Source: Streptomyces sp. SAT1
GTDB lineage: Bacteria; Actinomycetota; Actinomycetes; Streptomycetales; Streptomycetaceae
NCBI RefSeq assembly: GCF_001654495.1
Contig: NZ_CP015849.1
Location: 2,618,501 to 2,682,500, forward strand
DNA length: 64,000 nt
Direction of reading: 5' to 3'
Below the pieces are notes generated by a model. The model had not been told where the DNA came from and searched no databases. It saw only the letters and a list, made by a program, of their open reading frames with translations. Of the stretch, positions 8,468 through 18,504 are shown piece after piece; the stretch's first letter is position 1, and the number at the start of each line of letters is the position of its first letter. Both the position numbers and the translations under genes were made by a program.

Positions 8468-9523
8468 TCAGCTCCCGGTGGCCGCCTTCCACGCGTCGAC
8501 GTACGCGGTGAGGTTCTTGTCGATGTCCGCCCAGTCCGGCTGGAACACCTCGACGCCCGTCATCAGCTTGGCCAGCGCGGTGGCGTTGGCGTCGGTGGCC
8601 TTGACGTCCGTGCGCGAGCTGAAGCCGCCGCCGATCTCGCTGACCTGCTCCTGGGCCTGCCGGGCGAGCATGAAGTCGAGGAGCTTGCGGCCGTTGTCGG
8701 AGTGCGGGGCCTTGGTGACGAGCCCGGCGGCGTAGGGCAGCGCGAAGGTGGTGGGCCGGCCGCCCTGCCGGGCCGGGAACCAGATGCCGAGGTTCGGCAT
8801 GGTCTTGGACTGGGCGTAGTTCATCTGGACGTCGCCGTTGGCGACGAGCAGTTCGCCCTTGTCCACCTTGGGGGCGAGCTTGCCGGTGGAGGCGGACGGA
8901 CCGACGTTGTTGGCCTGGAGCTTCTTCAGGTACTCCAGGGCCGCGTCCTTGCCGCCGAAGTCGTGCATGGCCTTGACCAGGACGGCGGTGCCGTCGCCCG
9001 CGACACCGGGCGTGGAGTACTGGAGCCGGTTCTTGAACTTCGCGTCCAGAAGCTGCTCCCAGGTGGTGGGCGCGGGCTTCAGCTCCTTCTTGTCGTAGAC
9101 GAAGCCGAAGTAGTTGTTGACGACCGAGGTCCAGGTGCCGTCGGCGGCCTTGTCGGCGGCGGCCACCTGGTCGGCGCCCTTGGGGGTGTACTTCTGGAGC
9201 AGGCCCTTGCCGTCGGCCTGCTGGATGAACGGGGGCAGCGTGACCAGCACGTCGGCCTGCGGGTTGGCCTTCTCGCGGACGGCGCGCTGCACCATCTCGC
9301 CGGAGCCGCCCTCGACGTACTTGACCTTGATGCCGGTCTGCTTCTCGAAGTCCTTGAAGACGCGGTCGTACCAGCCGTCGCCGTTCTCGCCCTTGAGGCC
9401 GTCGGCGCTGTAGACGGTGACGGACTTGTCGTCGGCGGCGGCGGAGGAGCCGCCGCAGGCGGACAGCAGCGGGGTGGCGAGCACGGCGAGCGCGACGGCG
9501 AGCTTGAGGGTGTTCCTGGGCAT
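8468..9523 (-). CDS. phnS: 2-aminoethylphosphonate ABC transporter, substrate-binding lipoprotein (PhnS-like)
   Basis: 351 residues. ATG 9523 gives MPRNTLKLAVALAVLATPLLSACGGSS-type lipoprotein signal with lipobox LSAC. The mature protein opens VTVYSADGL and contains VEGGSGEMVQR and ADVLVTLPPFIQQA, characteristic of aminoethylphosphonate-binding proteins in the Fe3+/polyamine-binding fold. It is anchored outside the membrane and delivers substrate to the two permeases encoded upstream. It is the last transporter gene, 72 bases after the permease at 9596. Substrate is inferred from family resemblance plus the phosphonatase and FAD-oxidase neighbours. Confidence 0.82.
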   Translation of the reverse strand: MPRNTLKLAVALAVLATPLLSACGGSSAAADDKSVTVYSADGLKGENGDGWYDRVFKDFEKQTGIKVKYVEGGSGEMVQRAVREKANPQADVLVTLPPFIQQADGKGLLQKYTPKGADQVAAADKAADGTWTSVVNNYFGFVYDKKELKPAPTTWEQLLDAKFKNRLQYSTPGVAGDGTAVLVKAMHDFGGKDAALEYLKKLQANNVGPSASTGKLAPKVDKGELLVANGDVQMNYAQSKTMPNLGIWFPARQGGRPTTFALPYAAGLVTKAPHSDNGRKLLDFMLARQAQEQVSEIGGGFSSRTDVKATDANATALAKLMTGVEVFQPDWADIDKNLTAYVDAWKAATGS

Positions 9524-9595
9524 GACGGGACGGACTCCTTGCGGGGGCGGAAGCCTGAGACGTGGGACGGGAGGGACCAACGGCGGGGGGTTGGG

Positions 9596-10393
9596 TCAGC
9601 GGTAGGTCGCCCGGGTGCGGACGCGGGAGACGGCCAGCAGGGCGAGCAGGGTGACCGCCATCAGCACCACGGCGACGGCGGAGCCGGTGAACAGGGAGCC
9701 CCGGTCGGTGGCGGCGAAGATCAGCACCGGCAGCGGGGTCCAGTCGGGCGGGTAGAGCATCATCGTGGCGCTCAGCTCGCCCATGGACAGGGCGAAGCAG
9801 AGCCCGGCGGCGGCCGTGAGCGAGGGCAGCAGCAGCGGCAGCCGCACCCGCCACAGGACAGAGGAGGGGCGGGCGCCGAGCGAGGCGGCGGCCTGCTCGT
9901 AGGCCGGGTCGAGGCGGACGATCGCCGCCGACACGGACTGGTGGGCGAAGGCGGTGACCAGCACGGTGTGCGCGAGGATCACGATCCAGCTGGTGCCGTT
10001 GAGCAGCATCGGCGGCTTGGAGAAGGCCACCAGGACCGACAGGCCGACCACCACCGACGGCACGGCGACCGGCAGCACGAACAGCGCGTCCAGCACCCGG
10101 CGGTGGCTCTTCCTGAGCGCCGCTCCGGCCAGCGCGGCCCAGGTGCCCACGGCCAGCGCGAGCAGGCTCGCGGTGACGGCGGTGACCAGGCTGGTGGTCA
10201 GCGCCTGGAGGGCGTCGCCGCGGGTGGCGGTGCGGTAGTTGCCGGTGGTCAGGCCCGAGGGCAGCACACCGGACCAGTGGGTGGCGAAGGAGGCGCCGAG
10301 GACGACGAGGAGGGGCAGGGCGAACAGGGGCAGGAAGAGGACGAGGAACACCGCCCACACGGCCCAGCGGCCCTTGCGGCTATGCACCAGCAC
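9596..10393 (-). CDS. phnV: Aminoethylphosphonate ABC transporter permease (PhnV-like)
   Basis: 265 residues with about six membrane helices, the first at residues 12-34. The EAA-type cytoplasmic loop is visible as AAASLGARPSSVLWRVRLPLLLPSL. It forms the membrane channel with the permease encoded just upstream; the two genes overlap by 14 bases. Specificity is inferred from the operon. Confidence 0.83.
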   Translation of the reverse strand: MLVHSRKGRWAVWAVFLVLFLPLFALPLLVVLGASFATHWSGVLPSGLTTGNYRTATRGDALQALTTSLVTAVTASLLALAVGTWAALAGAALRKSHRRVLDALFVLPVAVPSVVVGLSVLVAFSKPPMLLNGTSWIVILAHTVLVTAFAHQSVSAAIVRLDPAYEQAAASLGARPSSVLWRVRLPLLLPSLTAAAGLCFALSMGELSATMMLYPPDWTPLPVLIFAATDRGSLFTGSAVAVVLMAVTLLALLAVSRVRTRATYR

Positions 10394-11289
10394 GGCGGCT
10401 CACCACCCGGTAGAGGCCGTAGAGGCCCACGGAGATCAGGACGTTGACGACGGCGACCACACAGGCGCCCGGGTAGTCGGACTCCAGGATCGCCTTGCTG
10501 TAGACGAGCATCGGCAGGGTGGTGACGCCCTTGGCGCCGGTGAACAGGACGATGCCGAACTCGTTGAGGCACAGCACGAGCACCAGGCTCCCGCCGGCCC
10601 CGAGCGCGGGCAGCGCCTCGGGCAGGATCACCTGCCGGACGATGCGCGGGGCGCGGGCGCCCAGCGAGCCGGCCGCCTCCAGCTGCGCGGTGTCCAGCTG
10701 GGTGAACGCGGCGAGCAGCGGGCGCATCACGAACGGCGTGAAGTAGGTGATCTCCGCGAGCAGCACGCCCCAGGGCGTGGTCAGGAACTCGAAGGGCCCG
10801 TCGGCGGAGCCGGTGACCTGGGTCCACAGCCCGTTGGCCAGTCCGGTGCGGCCGTAGACGAACAGCAGCGCCAGGGTGATCAGGAAGGACGGGAAGGACA
10901 GGAAGACGTCGATGAACTTCGCCACGCCCTTCGCGCCGGGGAACGGCACGAAGGCGATGACCAGCGCGAGCACGAAGCCCAGCACCAGGCATCCCGCCGT
11001 GGCGGCGAGCGCGAGCCACACGGTGGTCCACAGCGCCTCGCGGAAGGCGTCCGAGGCGAACACGTCGGCGTACGGCTGCACCGAGGTGCCGCCCGCGTCC
11101 GGCTGGAAGGACTGCCGCACGACCAGGGCGAGCGGGTAGAGGAAGAAGACGGCGAGCAGTACGACCGGGGGCAGCGCCCACAGCAGGCGCCGGGCCGTGC
11201 GGGACGCGGCGGGGGCGCGCACCGCTGCGGGGGGCGCCGGGGCGGCGCTGGGGCCCGCCGCACGGGCGGACGCCGGGGTGGTCAGCGGC

Positions 11290-11300
<11 letters not shown>
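10380..11300 (-). CDS. phnU: Aminoethylphosphonate ABC transporter permease (PhnU-like)
   Basis: 306 residues. A Pro/Ala-rich cytoplasmic N-terminus (about 40 residues) precedes the first helix (LLWALPPVVLLAVFFLYPLAL). The EAA loop is AAGSLGARAPRIVRQVILPEALPAL. It overlaps the ATPase gene by 11 bases and PhnV by 14, a tight operon. The N-terminal extension is longer than usual, and an internal start is possible. Confidence 0.83.
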
Positions 11301-12342
<1,042 letters not shown>

Positions 12343-12343
12343 C

Positions 12344-13093
12344 TCACCGGGCTCCCTCGAGCAGGGCGGGCAGGTCGGCGACGGACGGGAGGACATGGGT
12401 GGCGCCGGCGGCGCGCAGGTCGGGCTCGCGGTGCGCCCCGGTCAGCACGCCGGCGACGAGACCGGCACCGGCGCGGACGCCGCTGAGCATGTCGTAGGAG
12501 GTGTCCCCGACGACGGCCACCTGGTCCAGGGAGTCGGCCGCCCCGGTCCGCAGGAACGCCTCCAGCACCATGTCCGGGTACGGGCGTCCGCGCCCGCCCG
12601 CGTCGGCGGGGCACAGGGTGAGCGCGACCAGGTCGCGCCAGCCGAGCGCGTCGAGGATGGCGTCCTGGGTGACACGTGCGAACCCCGTGGACAGGACGAC
12701 GGTGCGGCCGTTCGCCCGGATCGCCTCGATGGCCTCGCGGGCGCCGGGCACGGGCTCGATCAGCCCGTCGTCGACGAGTTCGCCGTACGCCTTCTCGAAG
12801 GCGGCGTTGGCCCGCTGGGCGGCCTCCTCGGTGCCGAACAGGTGCCGGAAGACGGAGATCTTCGACTCGCCCATGGTGGCGCGGACGTAGGCGACCTGTT
12901 CGGTGTGCTCGGCGGAGCCGGGCTCGACGCCCAGCTCGGCGGCGGCCGCGGCGAAAGCGCGCTCGACCAGGCCGCCGTCGGCGACGGTGGTCCCGGCCAT
13001 GTCGAGGACGACCAGCCGGATGCCGGCGGGACCGGCCTGCGTGGAGGCGTCGGTGGTGGCGGGGGTGGGTGTCTCGGTCATGGGTTCTGTCAC
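12344..13093 (-). CDS. Phosphonatase-like HAD hydrolase (TIGR03351 type)
   Basis: About 249 residues. The HAD nucleophile motif is VVLDMAGTTVADGG (Asp about 31), very close to the DxAGTT of phosphonoacetaldehyde hydrolase. The cap domain carries RATMGESK, where the Lys (about 78) matches the MGxxK Schiff-base lysine of PhnX, and VVGDTSYDMLSG is motif IV. It should split phosphonoacetaldehyde to acetaldehyde and phosphate. GTG 13093 overlaps the stop of the FAD gene (GTGA); ATG 13081 is an alternative. The enzyme class is fairly certain, the exact substrate inferred. Confidence 0.83.
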   Translation of the reverse strand: MTEPMTETPTPATTDASTQAGPAGIRLVVLDMAGTTVADGGLVERAFAAAAAELGVEPGSAEHTEQVAYVRATMGESKISVFRHLFGTEEAAQRANAAFEKAYGELVDDGLIEPVPGAREAIEAIRANGRTVVLSTGFARVTQDAILDALGWRDLVALTLCPADAGGRGRPYPDMVLEAFLRTGAADSLDQVAVVGDTSYDMLSGVRAGAGLVAGVLTGAHREPDLRAAGATHVLPSVADLPALLEGAR

Positions 13094-14214
13094 CAGCCCA
13101 GTTCGTTCGCGGTGCGTTCGGCTATCGCCGGGGAGCAGGTCATGCCGCGTCCGCCGGGTCCGGTGACCAGCCAGACGCCCTCGCGGACCTGCTGGCGGTG
13201 GACGACCCTGCTGGTGTCGGTGCACTGCGCGTACACCCCGGCCCAGCGGCGGCGGATCTTCGGCAGCGGGCGGCCCAGCAGCGACTCGACGACGACCGTC
13301 AGGTGCTCGTAGGGGTCCTCGACGGTGTCGAAGGCGAAGGGGTGCTCGTACTCGTGCGTGTCGCCGATGGTCAGTCCGCCGTCGGCGCGCTGCACCATGA
13401 GCAACTGCATCCGGTGCGCTGCGGCCGTCTCGGTCTGGGACTGGCCCGCGTTGAGCGCGTCCAGGGCCGGGGAGGCGTACGCCGGGTAGTAGCGGAAGCT
13501 GTCGGCGTCCGCGACCGAGGTGGGCAGCGGCTCGCCCAGCGGGTCGGTCTGCATCATCTGGAGCCGGACGCGGCGCACGGGCAGGCCGGGTCCGGCCAGC
13601 TCGCGCACGAGTCCGCCGAGCCAGGCGCCGGTGGCGAGCACCACCACGTCGGCGGAGTGCACGTCGCCGTGGTCGTCGCGGACGGCGCCCGCGCCGACGA
13701 CCTCGCGCACCTCGCGGCCCGGCAGGAAGGTGTAGCCCGGCCGCTTGAGCAGTTCGGCCCGCAGGGCGAGCTGGGCGGTGCGCGGCTCGACGGCCGCGTC
13801 CCGCTCGCAGAAGAGGGCGGCGTCGAAGTCCCCGCGCAGCGCGGGGTTGAGGGCGCGGGCCTCGCCCGGGGTGAGCAGTTCGCGACCGCGTACGGCGGCG
13901 TCCGGGGCAGCGGCGGCGGCCTCGGCCACGGCCAGCTCCAGGGCGCCGCGTACGGGGGTGAGGGAGCCGTTGGCGCGGAAGCCCAGCGCGGGCACCCGGC
14001 CGCCGATCTCCTCCCACAGCTCCCGGGCGCGCAGCGCGGTCTCCAGCTCCTCACCACTGGCGCGCCCGCTCACCCAGATCTGCCCGAAGTTGCGCAGCGA
14101 GGCGCCGCGAGCCTCGGCCTCGCGCTCGATCTGCACGACCTCGTGGCCGCGTTCCACTGCTTGCCAGGCGTGCATGGTTCCCACCACGCCGGCTCCGACG
14201 ACTGTCACTTTCAC
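13090..14214 (-). CDS. FAD-dependent oxidoreductase of phosphonate catabolism (TIGR03364 type)
   Basis: 374 residues from GTG 14214, chosen because KVTVVGAGVVGTMHA (the dinucleotide-binding GxGxxG) begins right after it; GAGAGG lies upstream but at a long 12-base distance. A DAO-fold middle and a C-terminal GPGGRGMTCSPAIAE FAD block are present. Family members co-occur with phosphonatase-like hydrolases and are thought to oxidise aminoethylphosphonate-type amines to phosphonoacetaldehyde, which would feed the hydrolase encoded next. It is the first gene of the operon, behind the palindrome at 14289. Confidence 0.8.
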   Translation of the reverse strand: MKVTVVGAGVVGTMHAWQAVERGHEVVQIEREAEARGASLRNFGQIWVSGRASGEELETALRARELWEEIGGRVPALGFRANGSLTPVRGALELAVAEAAAAAPDAAVRGRELLTPGEARALNPALRGDFDAALFCERDAAVEPRTAQLALRAELLKRPGYTFLPGREVREVVGAGAVRDDHGDVHSADVVVLATGAWLGGLVRELAGPGLPVRRVRLQMMQTDPLGEPLPTSVADADSFRYYPAYASPALDALNAGQSQTETAAAHRMQLLMVQRADGGLTIGDTHEYEHPFAFDTVEDPYEHLTVVVESLLGRPLPKIRRRWAGVYAQCTDTSRVVHRQQVREGVWLVTGPGGRGMTCSPAIAERTANELGW

Positions 14215-14288
14215 GACGGCAACGTTCCTCTCGAACAACGAACCGGAAGAGTCCTGCTGACAACGAGAGCCTGAACGAGGCGCCAAAA

Positions 14289-14304
14289 ATGGGCTAGACC
14301 CGTT
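14289..14304. promoter_or_regulatory. GntR/HutC-type operator palindrome
   Basis: ATGGGCTAGACCCGTT has the GGNCTAGACC-like core bound by HutC-subfamily GntR regulators such as DasR/NagR. It lies 75 bases upstream of the FAD gene start and 54 bases downstream of the GntR stop, in the promoter of the phosphonate operon. Binding by the adjacent GntR protein is inferred. Confidence 0.55.
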
Positions 14305-14357
14305 ATCTTTTCGTTATTCGAAGAGGGCGTGAAAGACGCCATGGTCCGCGGTGGCGG

Positions 14358-15113
14358 TCAGCCGTCCAGCCGGGCGGTGAAGGAGAACCGGTCCCCCCGG
14401 TACAGGCTCCGCACCCGTTCCAGCGCCCCGCCCACCGCGTCCCGCGAGACACGGTGGATCAGCAGCATGGGCAGCGCGGGCGGGGTGCCGATGAGCAGCG
14501 CCTCGCGCGGGGTGGCGAGCACGGTCTCGATGCGCTCGTCGGCGTCGCCGCAGGACAGGCCCAGGGTCTGGAGGTAGCCGTAGAAGGACGAGTCCGGGTC
14601 GAAGTCGGTGTCCAGGCGCGGCACGCGCGCCACGGCCACATAGGTGCTCTCCAGGCCGACCCGCTCGTCGTCCGCGAGCAGGATCCGCTCCAGGTGCCAC
14701 ACCGGCTCGCCCCGGGTGAGCCCGGTCTCGGCGGCCAGCGCCTCGGGGCACGGGAAGCGGTCGAGACCGACGAGCGTACGCCCCGGCGTACGGCCCTGAC
14801 GGCGCACGCCCTCGGTGTAGCTGGCCAGTGACAACGGCTGCTCCAGCTTGGGACCCGCGACGACCGTCCCGCGGCCCCGGCGCCTGAGTTTGCCCTCCAG
14901 GAGCAGTTCGCGCAGCGCCTGGCGCACGGTCTCGCGGGCGACGCCGTACTCCTCGGACAGATCGCGTTCGGTGGGGATCGCGCCGCCCTCGCCCAGTTCG
15001 CCGATGAGGCGGTCGATCCGCGCCTTCACCGCGTAGTACTTGGGGATCCGGCCGTGCTCCGGGATGCCGGAGCGGACCGGCGCGCCGGGGGCCTGGTCGT
15101 TCGGGTAGTCCAC
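14358..15113 (-). CDS. GntR-family (HutC subfamily) regulator of the phosphonate operon
   Basis: 251 residues from GTG 15113. The winged helix is PKYYAVKARIDRLIGEL...GGAIPTERDLSEEYGVARETVRQAL with LRRRGRGTVVA as the wing. The C-terminal UTRA effector domain runs to the end (FSFTARLDG). It is transcribed in the same direction as, and directly upstream of, the phosphonate genes, so it is probably a local repressor released by a phosphonate or intermediate. No clear ribosome-binding site precedes the GTG, so the transcript may be nearly leaderless. Confidence 0.85.
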   Translation of the reverse strand: MDYPNDQAPGAPVRSGIPEHGRIPKYYAVKARIDRLIGELGEGGAIPTERDLSEEYGVARETVRQALRELLLEGKLRRRGRGTVVAGPKLEQPLSLASYTEGVRRQGRTPGRTLVGLDRFPCPEALAAETGLTRGEPVWHLERILLADDERVGLESTYVAVARVPRLDTDFDPDSSFYGYLQTLGLSCGDADERIETVLATPREALLIGTPPALPMLLIHRVSRDAVGGALERVRSLYRGDRFSFTARLDG

Positions 15114-15205
15114 CGGGGAATGTTCGCAGACCCGGACGCGTGCTCGGCGCCGCCGCCGGATCCGGGGTGGCTCAAAGTCGCCTCCGGGGGCGACGGGGGG
15201 GCGCT

Positions 15206-15231
15206 CCCGCCGGGGGCGGCCGCCCCCCGCC
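15206..15231 (-). terminator. Possible GC-rich hairpin after the ROK gene
   Basis: The near-palindrome around 15211-15229 (CGGGGGCGG with CCGCCCCCCG) lies 30-50 bases past the stop of the minus-strand ROK gene. It can fold with a very small loop. The rest of 15114-15262 is C/G runs without a credible gene. Confidence 0.35.
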
Positions 15232-15262
15232 GGGGGTGGGGCAACTCCCGCCGCCTCCCCGC

Positions 15263-16447
15263 CTATCCGCCCCCTCGCCCGAACAGCGGCGCCAGCAGCA
15301 GCTGCGCCGCGCCCTCCGCGACCCCGCGCGCTCCGGTCGGCGCCCGGCGGACCGGGACCGCGCCCTCCGGCAGCCCGTTGCGCCGGACGCGCGCGGCGAC
15401 CACCGCGCCCACCCCGGCCTCGAACGCCTCCGGGTCCGCCGCGACCGTACGCCCGCCGAGCAGCACCAGGTCGATGTCCAGGAGCCCCACGAGGTTGGCG
15501 GCGCCCGCGCCCAGCACACGCGCCGCCTCCGCCGTGTCCCCGCGCGCGACCGCCGCCAGGCACAGCGCCTCGACGCACCCCCGGTCCCCGCACTCGCACG
15601 GCGGCCCGTCCAGCTGGATCACCTGGTGCCCGAACTCGCCCGCGCCGGTGCGCGCGCCCCGGTGCACGCTCCCGCCGACGACCAGCCCGGCCCCCAGCCC
15701 CGTACCGAGGTGCAGATAGGCGAAGGAGCCGCCGCGCCCCTCGCCCGCGACCGCGAGCCCGAGCGCCGCCGCGTTGGTGTCCTTGTCCACGACGACCGGC
15801 ACCCCGAGCCGCCGCTCCAGCGCGTCCCGCAGCGGGAAGCCGTCCCAGCCGGGGAAGCCGGTGACGCGGTGCAGCACCCCGCTTTCATGGTCGAGCGGAC
15901 CGGGCAGCGCCACCCCTGCCCCGAGCAGCGAGGCGGCGGCCGCCTCCCGGGTGCTCGCCCCGAACGCCTCCGCCACCAGCGCCTCGGTCTGCTCCGCCAC
16001 CGCCGCCACGACGGCACCCCCCTCCGCCCCCAGGTCCAGCGGCCGGCGGCGCTCGCCGGTCACGGTGCCGTCCAGGTCCACCAGGACGGCCCGCACCTCG
16101 TCCCGCTCGACGTGCACGCCCACCGCGCGGCCCGCCTCCGGGACCAGCCGCAGCACCGTGCGCGGCTTGCCCCCGGTGGAGGCCCGGCGCCCCGCCTCGG
16201 CCGCCAGCCCGCGGTCCCGCAGCCGCGCCGTGATCTTGCTGACCGCCTGCGGGGTGAGGCCGGTCCGCTCGGCCAGTTCGAGGCGGCTGATCCCGGCCGC
16301 GCCCGCCCGGCGCAGCAGGTCGAGCACGAGCGCGGTGTTGTGGCTGCGCAGGGCGAGCAGGTTCGCGCCCGAGCCCACGCCCACACCGTCCTCCCCGCCC
16401 GCGCGGGTGCGCGCGCCCGCGCCGGAGCCGCGTACCGTCCCGGCCAT
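15263..16447 (-). CDS. ROK-family transcriptional repressor
   Basis: 394 residues. The MarR-like winged helix near residues 30-85 contains GISRLELAERTGLTPQAVSKITARLRDRGL. The sugar-kinase-like ROK domain has the ATP/sugar blocks GVHVERDEV and GTGLGAGLVVGG, plus the ROK zinc signature GEFGHQ...CECGDRGCVEA. ATG 16447 is preferred (GAGGG five bases upstream); GTG 16453 is possible. It is divergent from the dehydrogenase at 16558 with the inverted repeat 16526-16550 between, so it probably represses that gene and itself in response to a sugar. Confidence 0.88.
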   Translation of the reverse strand: MAGTVRGSGAGARTRAGGEDGVGVGSGANLLALRSHNTALVLDLLRRAGAAGISRLELAERTGLTPQAVSKITARLRDRGLAAEAGRRASTGGKPRTVLRLVPEAGRAVGVHVERDEVRAVLVDLDGTVTGERRRPLDLGAEGGAVVAAVAEQTEALVAEAFGASTREAAAASLLGAGVALPGPLDHESGVLHRVTGFPGWDGFPLRDALERRLGVPVVVDKDTNAAALGLAVAGEGRGGSFAYLHLGTGLGAGLVVGGSVHRGARTGAGEFGHQVIQLDGPPCECGDRGCVEALCLAAVARGDTAEAARVLGAGAANLVGLLDIDLVLLGGRTVAADPEAFEAGVGAVVAARVRRNGLPEGAVPVRRAPTGARGVAEGAAQLLLAPLFGRGGG

Positions 16448-16525
16448 CTCCACCCTCGTCGCTCCCCGTCCGTCCGCCCACCGCCGCCCGTGCGGCGCCG
16501 TCTTCCCATTCTCCCCCGCGCTTGC

Positions 16526-16550
16526 ACTTAGGCAACAGCGTTGCGAAAGT
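16526..16550. promoter_or_regulatory. Inverted-repeat operator between ROK and dehydrogenase genes
   Basis: ACTTAGGCAAC, spacer AGC, GTTGCGAAAGT: nine of eleven arm positions pair, giving a 25-bp dyad. It sits 8 bases before the ATG of the dehydrogenase, just ahead of its AGGAG ribosome-binding site, so occupancy would block expression. The divergent ROK protein is the natural ligand (inference). Confidence 0.6.
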
Positions 16551-16557
16551 AGGAGCC

Positions 16558-17673
16558 ATGACTAGCACCCCCCTCCGCGACCTCCGTGTGGGACTCGTCG
16601 GTTACGGCCTCGCCGGTTCCGTCTTCCACGCCCCGCTGATCGCCGCCACCGAGGGCCTGGCCCTCGACACGGTCGTCACCTCGAACGAGGAGCGGCAGGC
16701 GCAGGCCCGCGCGGAGTTCCCCGACGTCCGCCTCGCGGCCGGCCCCGACGACCTGTTCGCCCGCGCCGGCGAACTGGACCTGATCGTCGTCGCCTCCCCG
16801 AACAGGACCCACGTCCCGCTCGCCACCCGGGCGCTGGAGTCGGGCCTGCCGGTGGTCGTGGACAAGCCGGTCGCCGCCACCGCCGCCGAGGCACGCGCTC
16901 TCGCCGCCCTCGCCGAGGAGCGCGGCCTGCTGCTCTCCGTCTTCCAGAATCGCCGCTGGGACAACGACTTCCTGACCCTGCGCGACCTGGTCGAACGCGG
17001 CGGACTCGGCGACGTCTGGCGCTTCGAGTCCCGCTTCGAGCGCTGGCGTCCGCAGCCCAAGGGCGGCTGGCGCGAGTCCGGCGACCCCGCAGAGATCGGA
17101 GGTCTGCTCTACGACCTCGGGAGCCATGTCGTCGACCAGGCCCTGGTCCTCTTCGGCCCGGTCACCCAGGTGTACGCCGAGTCGGTGGTCCGGCGCGCGG
17201 GCGCCGAGGCGGACGACGACACGTTCCTCGCGCTGACGCACACCGGCGGGGTCCGCTCCCACCTCTACGTCTCCTCCACGGCCGCCCAACTGGGCCCGCG
17301 CTTCCGCGTGCTGGGCTCGCGGGCCGGTTACGTCAAGTACGGCCTCGATCCGCAGGAGGCGGCGCTGCGGGCGGGCGCGCGCCCCGGAAGCGGGGCGGGA
17401 CCGGAGCGGGGGGCGGGCCCCGGGCCGGTCGGCTGGGGCGTCGAGGAGGAGTCGCTGTGGGGCCGTCTCGGCGCGGGAGAGTCCCCGGTGACCGGCGGCG
17501 GCAGCCCCGTACCGACGCGGCCCGGCGACTACCCGGCGTACTACGCGGCCGTGGCCGCCGCGCTGCGCGAGGGCGCCCCGAACCCGGTGACCGCGCACGA
17601 GGCCGCCGCCGCGCTGGACGTCCTGGAGGCGGCCCGCCGCTCGGCCCGCGACGGCGTGACGGTGCGGCTGTGA
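16558..17673 (+). CDS. Gfo/Idh/MocA-family oxidoreductase
   Basis: 371 residues. The Rossmann motif is VGYGLAGSVFHAPL, followed by SPNRTHVPLA and DKPVAAT (the EKP-type catalytic Lys motif). The C-terminal dimerisation domain contains GGLLYDLGSHVVDQAL. It probably oxidises a sugar or inositol-type polyol with NAD(P). ATG 16558 has AGGAG five bases upstream. The segment at about 270-325 is Gly/Ala/Pro-rich, an unusual insertion. It overlaps the next gene by four bases (GTGA) and is probably controlled by the ROK repressor. Confidence 0.87.
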   Translation: MTSTPLRDLRVGLVGYGLAGSVFHAPLIAATEGLALDTVVTSNEERQAQARAEFPDVRLAAGPDDLFARAGELDLIVVASPNRTHVPLATRALESGLPVVVDKPVAATAAEARALAALAEERGLLLSVFQNRRWDNDFLTLRDLVERGGLGDVWRFESRFERWRPQPKGGWRESGDPAEIGGLLYDLGSHVVDQALVLFGPVTQVYAESVVRRAGAEADDDTFLALTHTGGVRSHLYVSSTAAQLGPRFRVLGSRAGYVKYGLDPQEAALRAGARPGSGAGPERGAGPGPVGWGVEEESLWGRLGAGESPVTGGGSPVPTRPGDYPAYYAAVAAALREGAPNPVTAHEAAAALDVLEAARRSARDGVTVRL

Positions 17674-18251
17674 CGACCGGACGCGCCGAGAGGACGACGA
17701 CGGCGACGACGAAGGCGACGGCCGGGGGGCCCGAGCCGGCCGGGGCGAGCGAGAAGACGGCGAGCAAGGAGACGGCGAGCGAGAAGACGGCGAGCGAGCT
17801 GATCGGGGAGCTGGAGGCGCAGGAACGTCGGCTGGTCCTCCCCCGGTTCACCCACGAGGACGCCTGGGAGCTCGGCTCGCTCCTGGTCGCTCTGGCGCGG
17901 GAGCGGCGGGCCCCGGTCGCCGTCGACATCCACCGCGCCGGGCAGCAGCTGTTCCACGCGGCGCTGCCCGGCTCCACCCCCGACAACGACGCCTGGATCG
18001 CCCGCAAACGCCGGGTGGTGGAGCGCTACGGCTGCGCCTCCTACCTGGTCGGCGCCCGGTTCCGGGCCAAGGGGACGACCTTCGAGGACTCCTCCCGCCT
18101 GGACCCCGGCACCTACGCGGCCCACGGCGGCTCCTTCCCGATCGCCGTGGAGGGCGCCGGTGTGATCGGCGCGGTGACGGTGTCGGGCCTGCCGCAGGCC
18201 GAGGACCACCGGCTCGTGGTGGAGGCGCTGGAGGCGTACCTGGAGCGGTAG
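17670..18251 (+). CDS. UPF0303 / heme-degrading-domain (HbpS-like) protein
   Basis: 193 residues. The N-terminal 45 residues are a Lys/Glu/Ala/Thr repeat (SEKTASKETASEKTAS) absent from typical family members. The conserved part has VLPRFTHEDAWELGSLL, PVAVDIHRAGQQLFHAALPG, DNDAWIARKRRVVERYG and HGGSFPI, the UPF0303 pattern. GTG 17670 overlaps the upstream stop; an internal start trimming the repeat is possible. Function is unknown; the fold is shared with the haem-binding HbpS. Confidence 0.8.
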   Translation: MTTGRAERTTTATTKATAGGPEPAGASEKTASKETASEKTASELIGELEAQERRLVLPRFTHEDAWELGSLLVALARERRAPVAVDIHRAGQQLFHAALPGSTPDNDAWIARKRRVVERYGCASYLVGARFRAKGTTFEDSSRLDPGTYAAHGGSFPIAVEGAGVIGAVTVSGLPQAEDHRLVVEALEAYLER

Positions 18252-18323
18252 CCGGGCCGGTGCCGTACAGACGGAGGGGCGCCGGAGGGGCCGTACGGGC
18301 CGAAGGGGTCAGAGGGGCCCGAG

Positions 18324-18359
18324 GGACCGGAAGGACCGGAAGGACCGGAAGGACCGGAG
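18324..18359. repeat. Four tandem copies of a 9-bp unit (GGACCGGAA)
   Basis: Units at 18324-18332, 18333-18341, 18342-18350 and 18351-18359 (last base differs). They lie in the 253-base gap between the UPF0303 gene and the LLM oxidoreductase, which holds no other recognisable feature. Confidence 0.85.
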
Positions 18360-18504
18360 AGCGGACCCGCCGGGAACCGGGGAATGAGCGGGGCGGCCGG
18401 GCCGGTTGGGGTTGGCTGTACGCGAAATGGTCATGCGGGGCAGCGGTGATGCGTGGACGCGGTCACGCGTGACGGACGGAAACCGCCGGAAGGATCGGAA
18501 CCGA

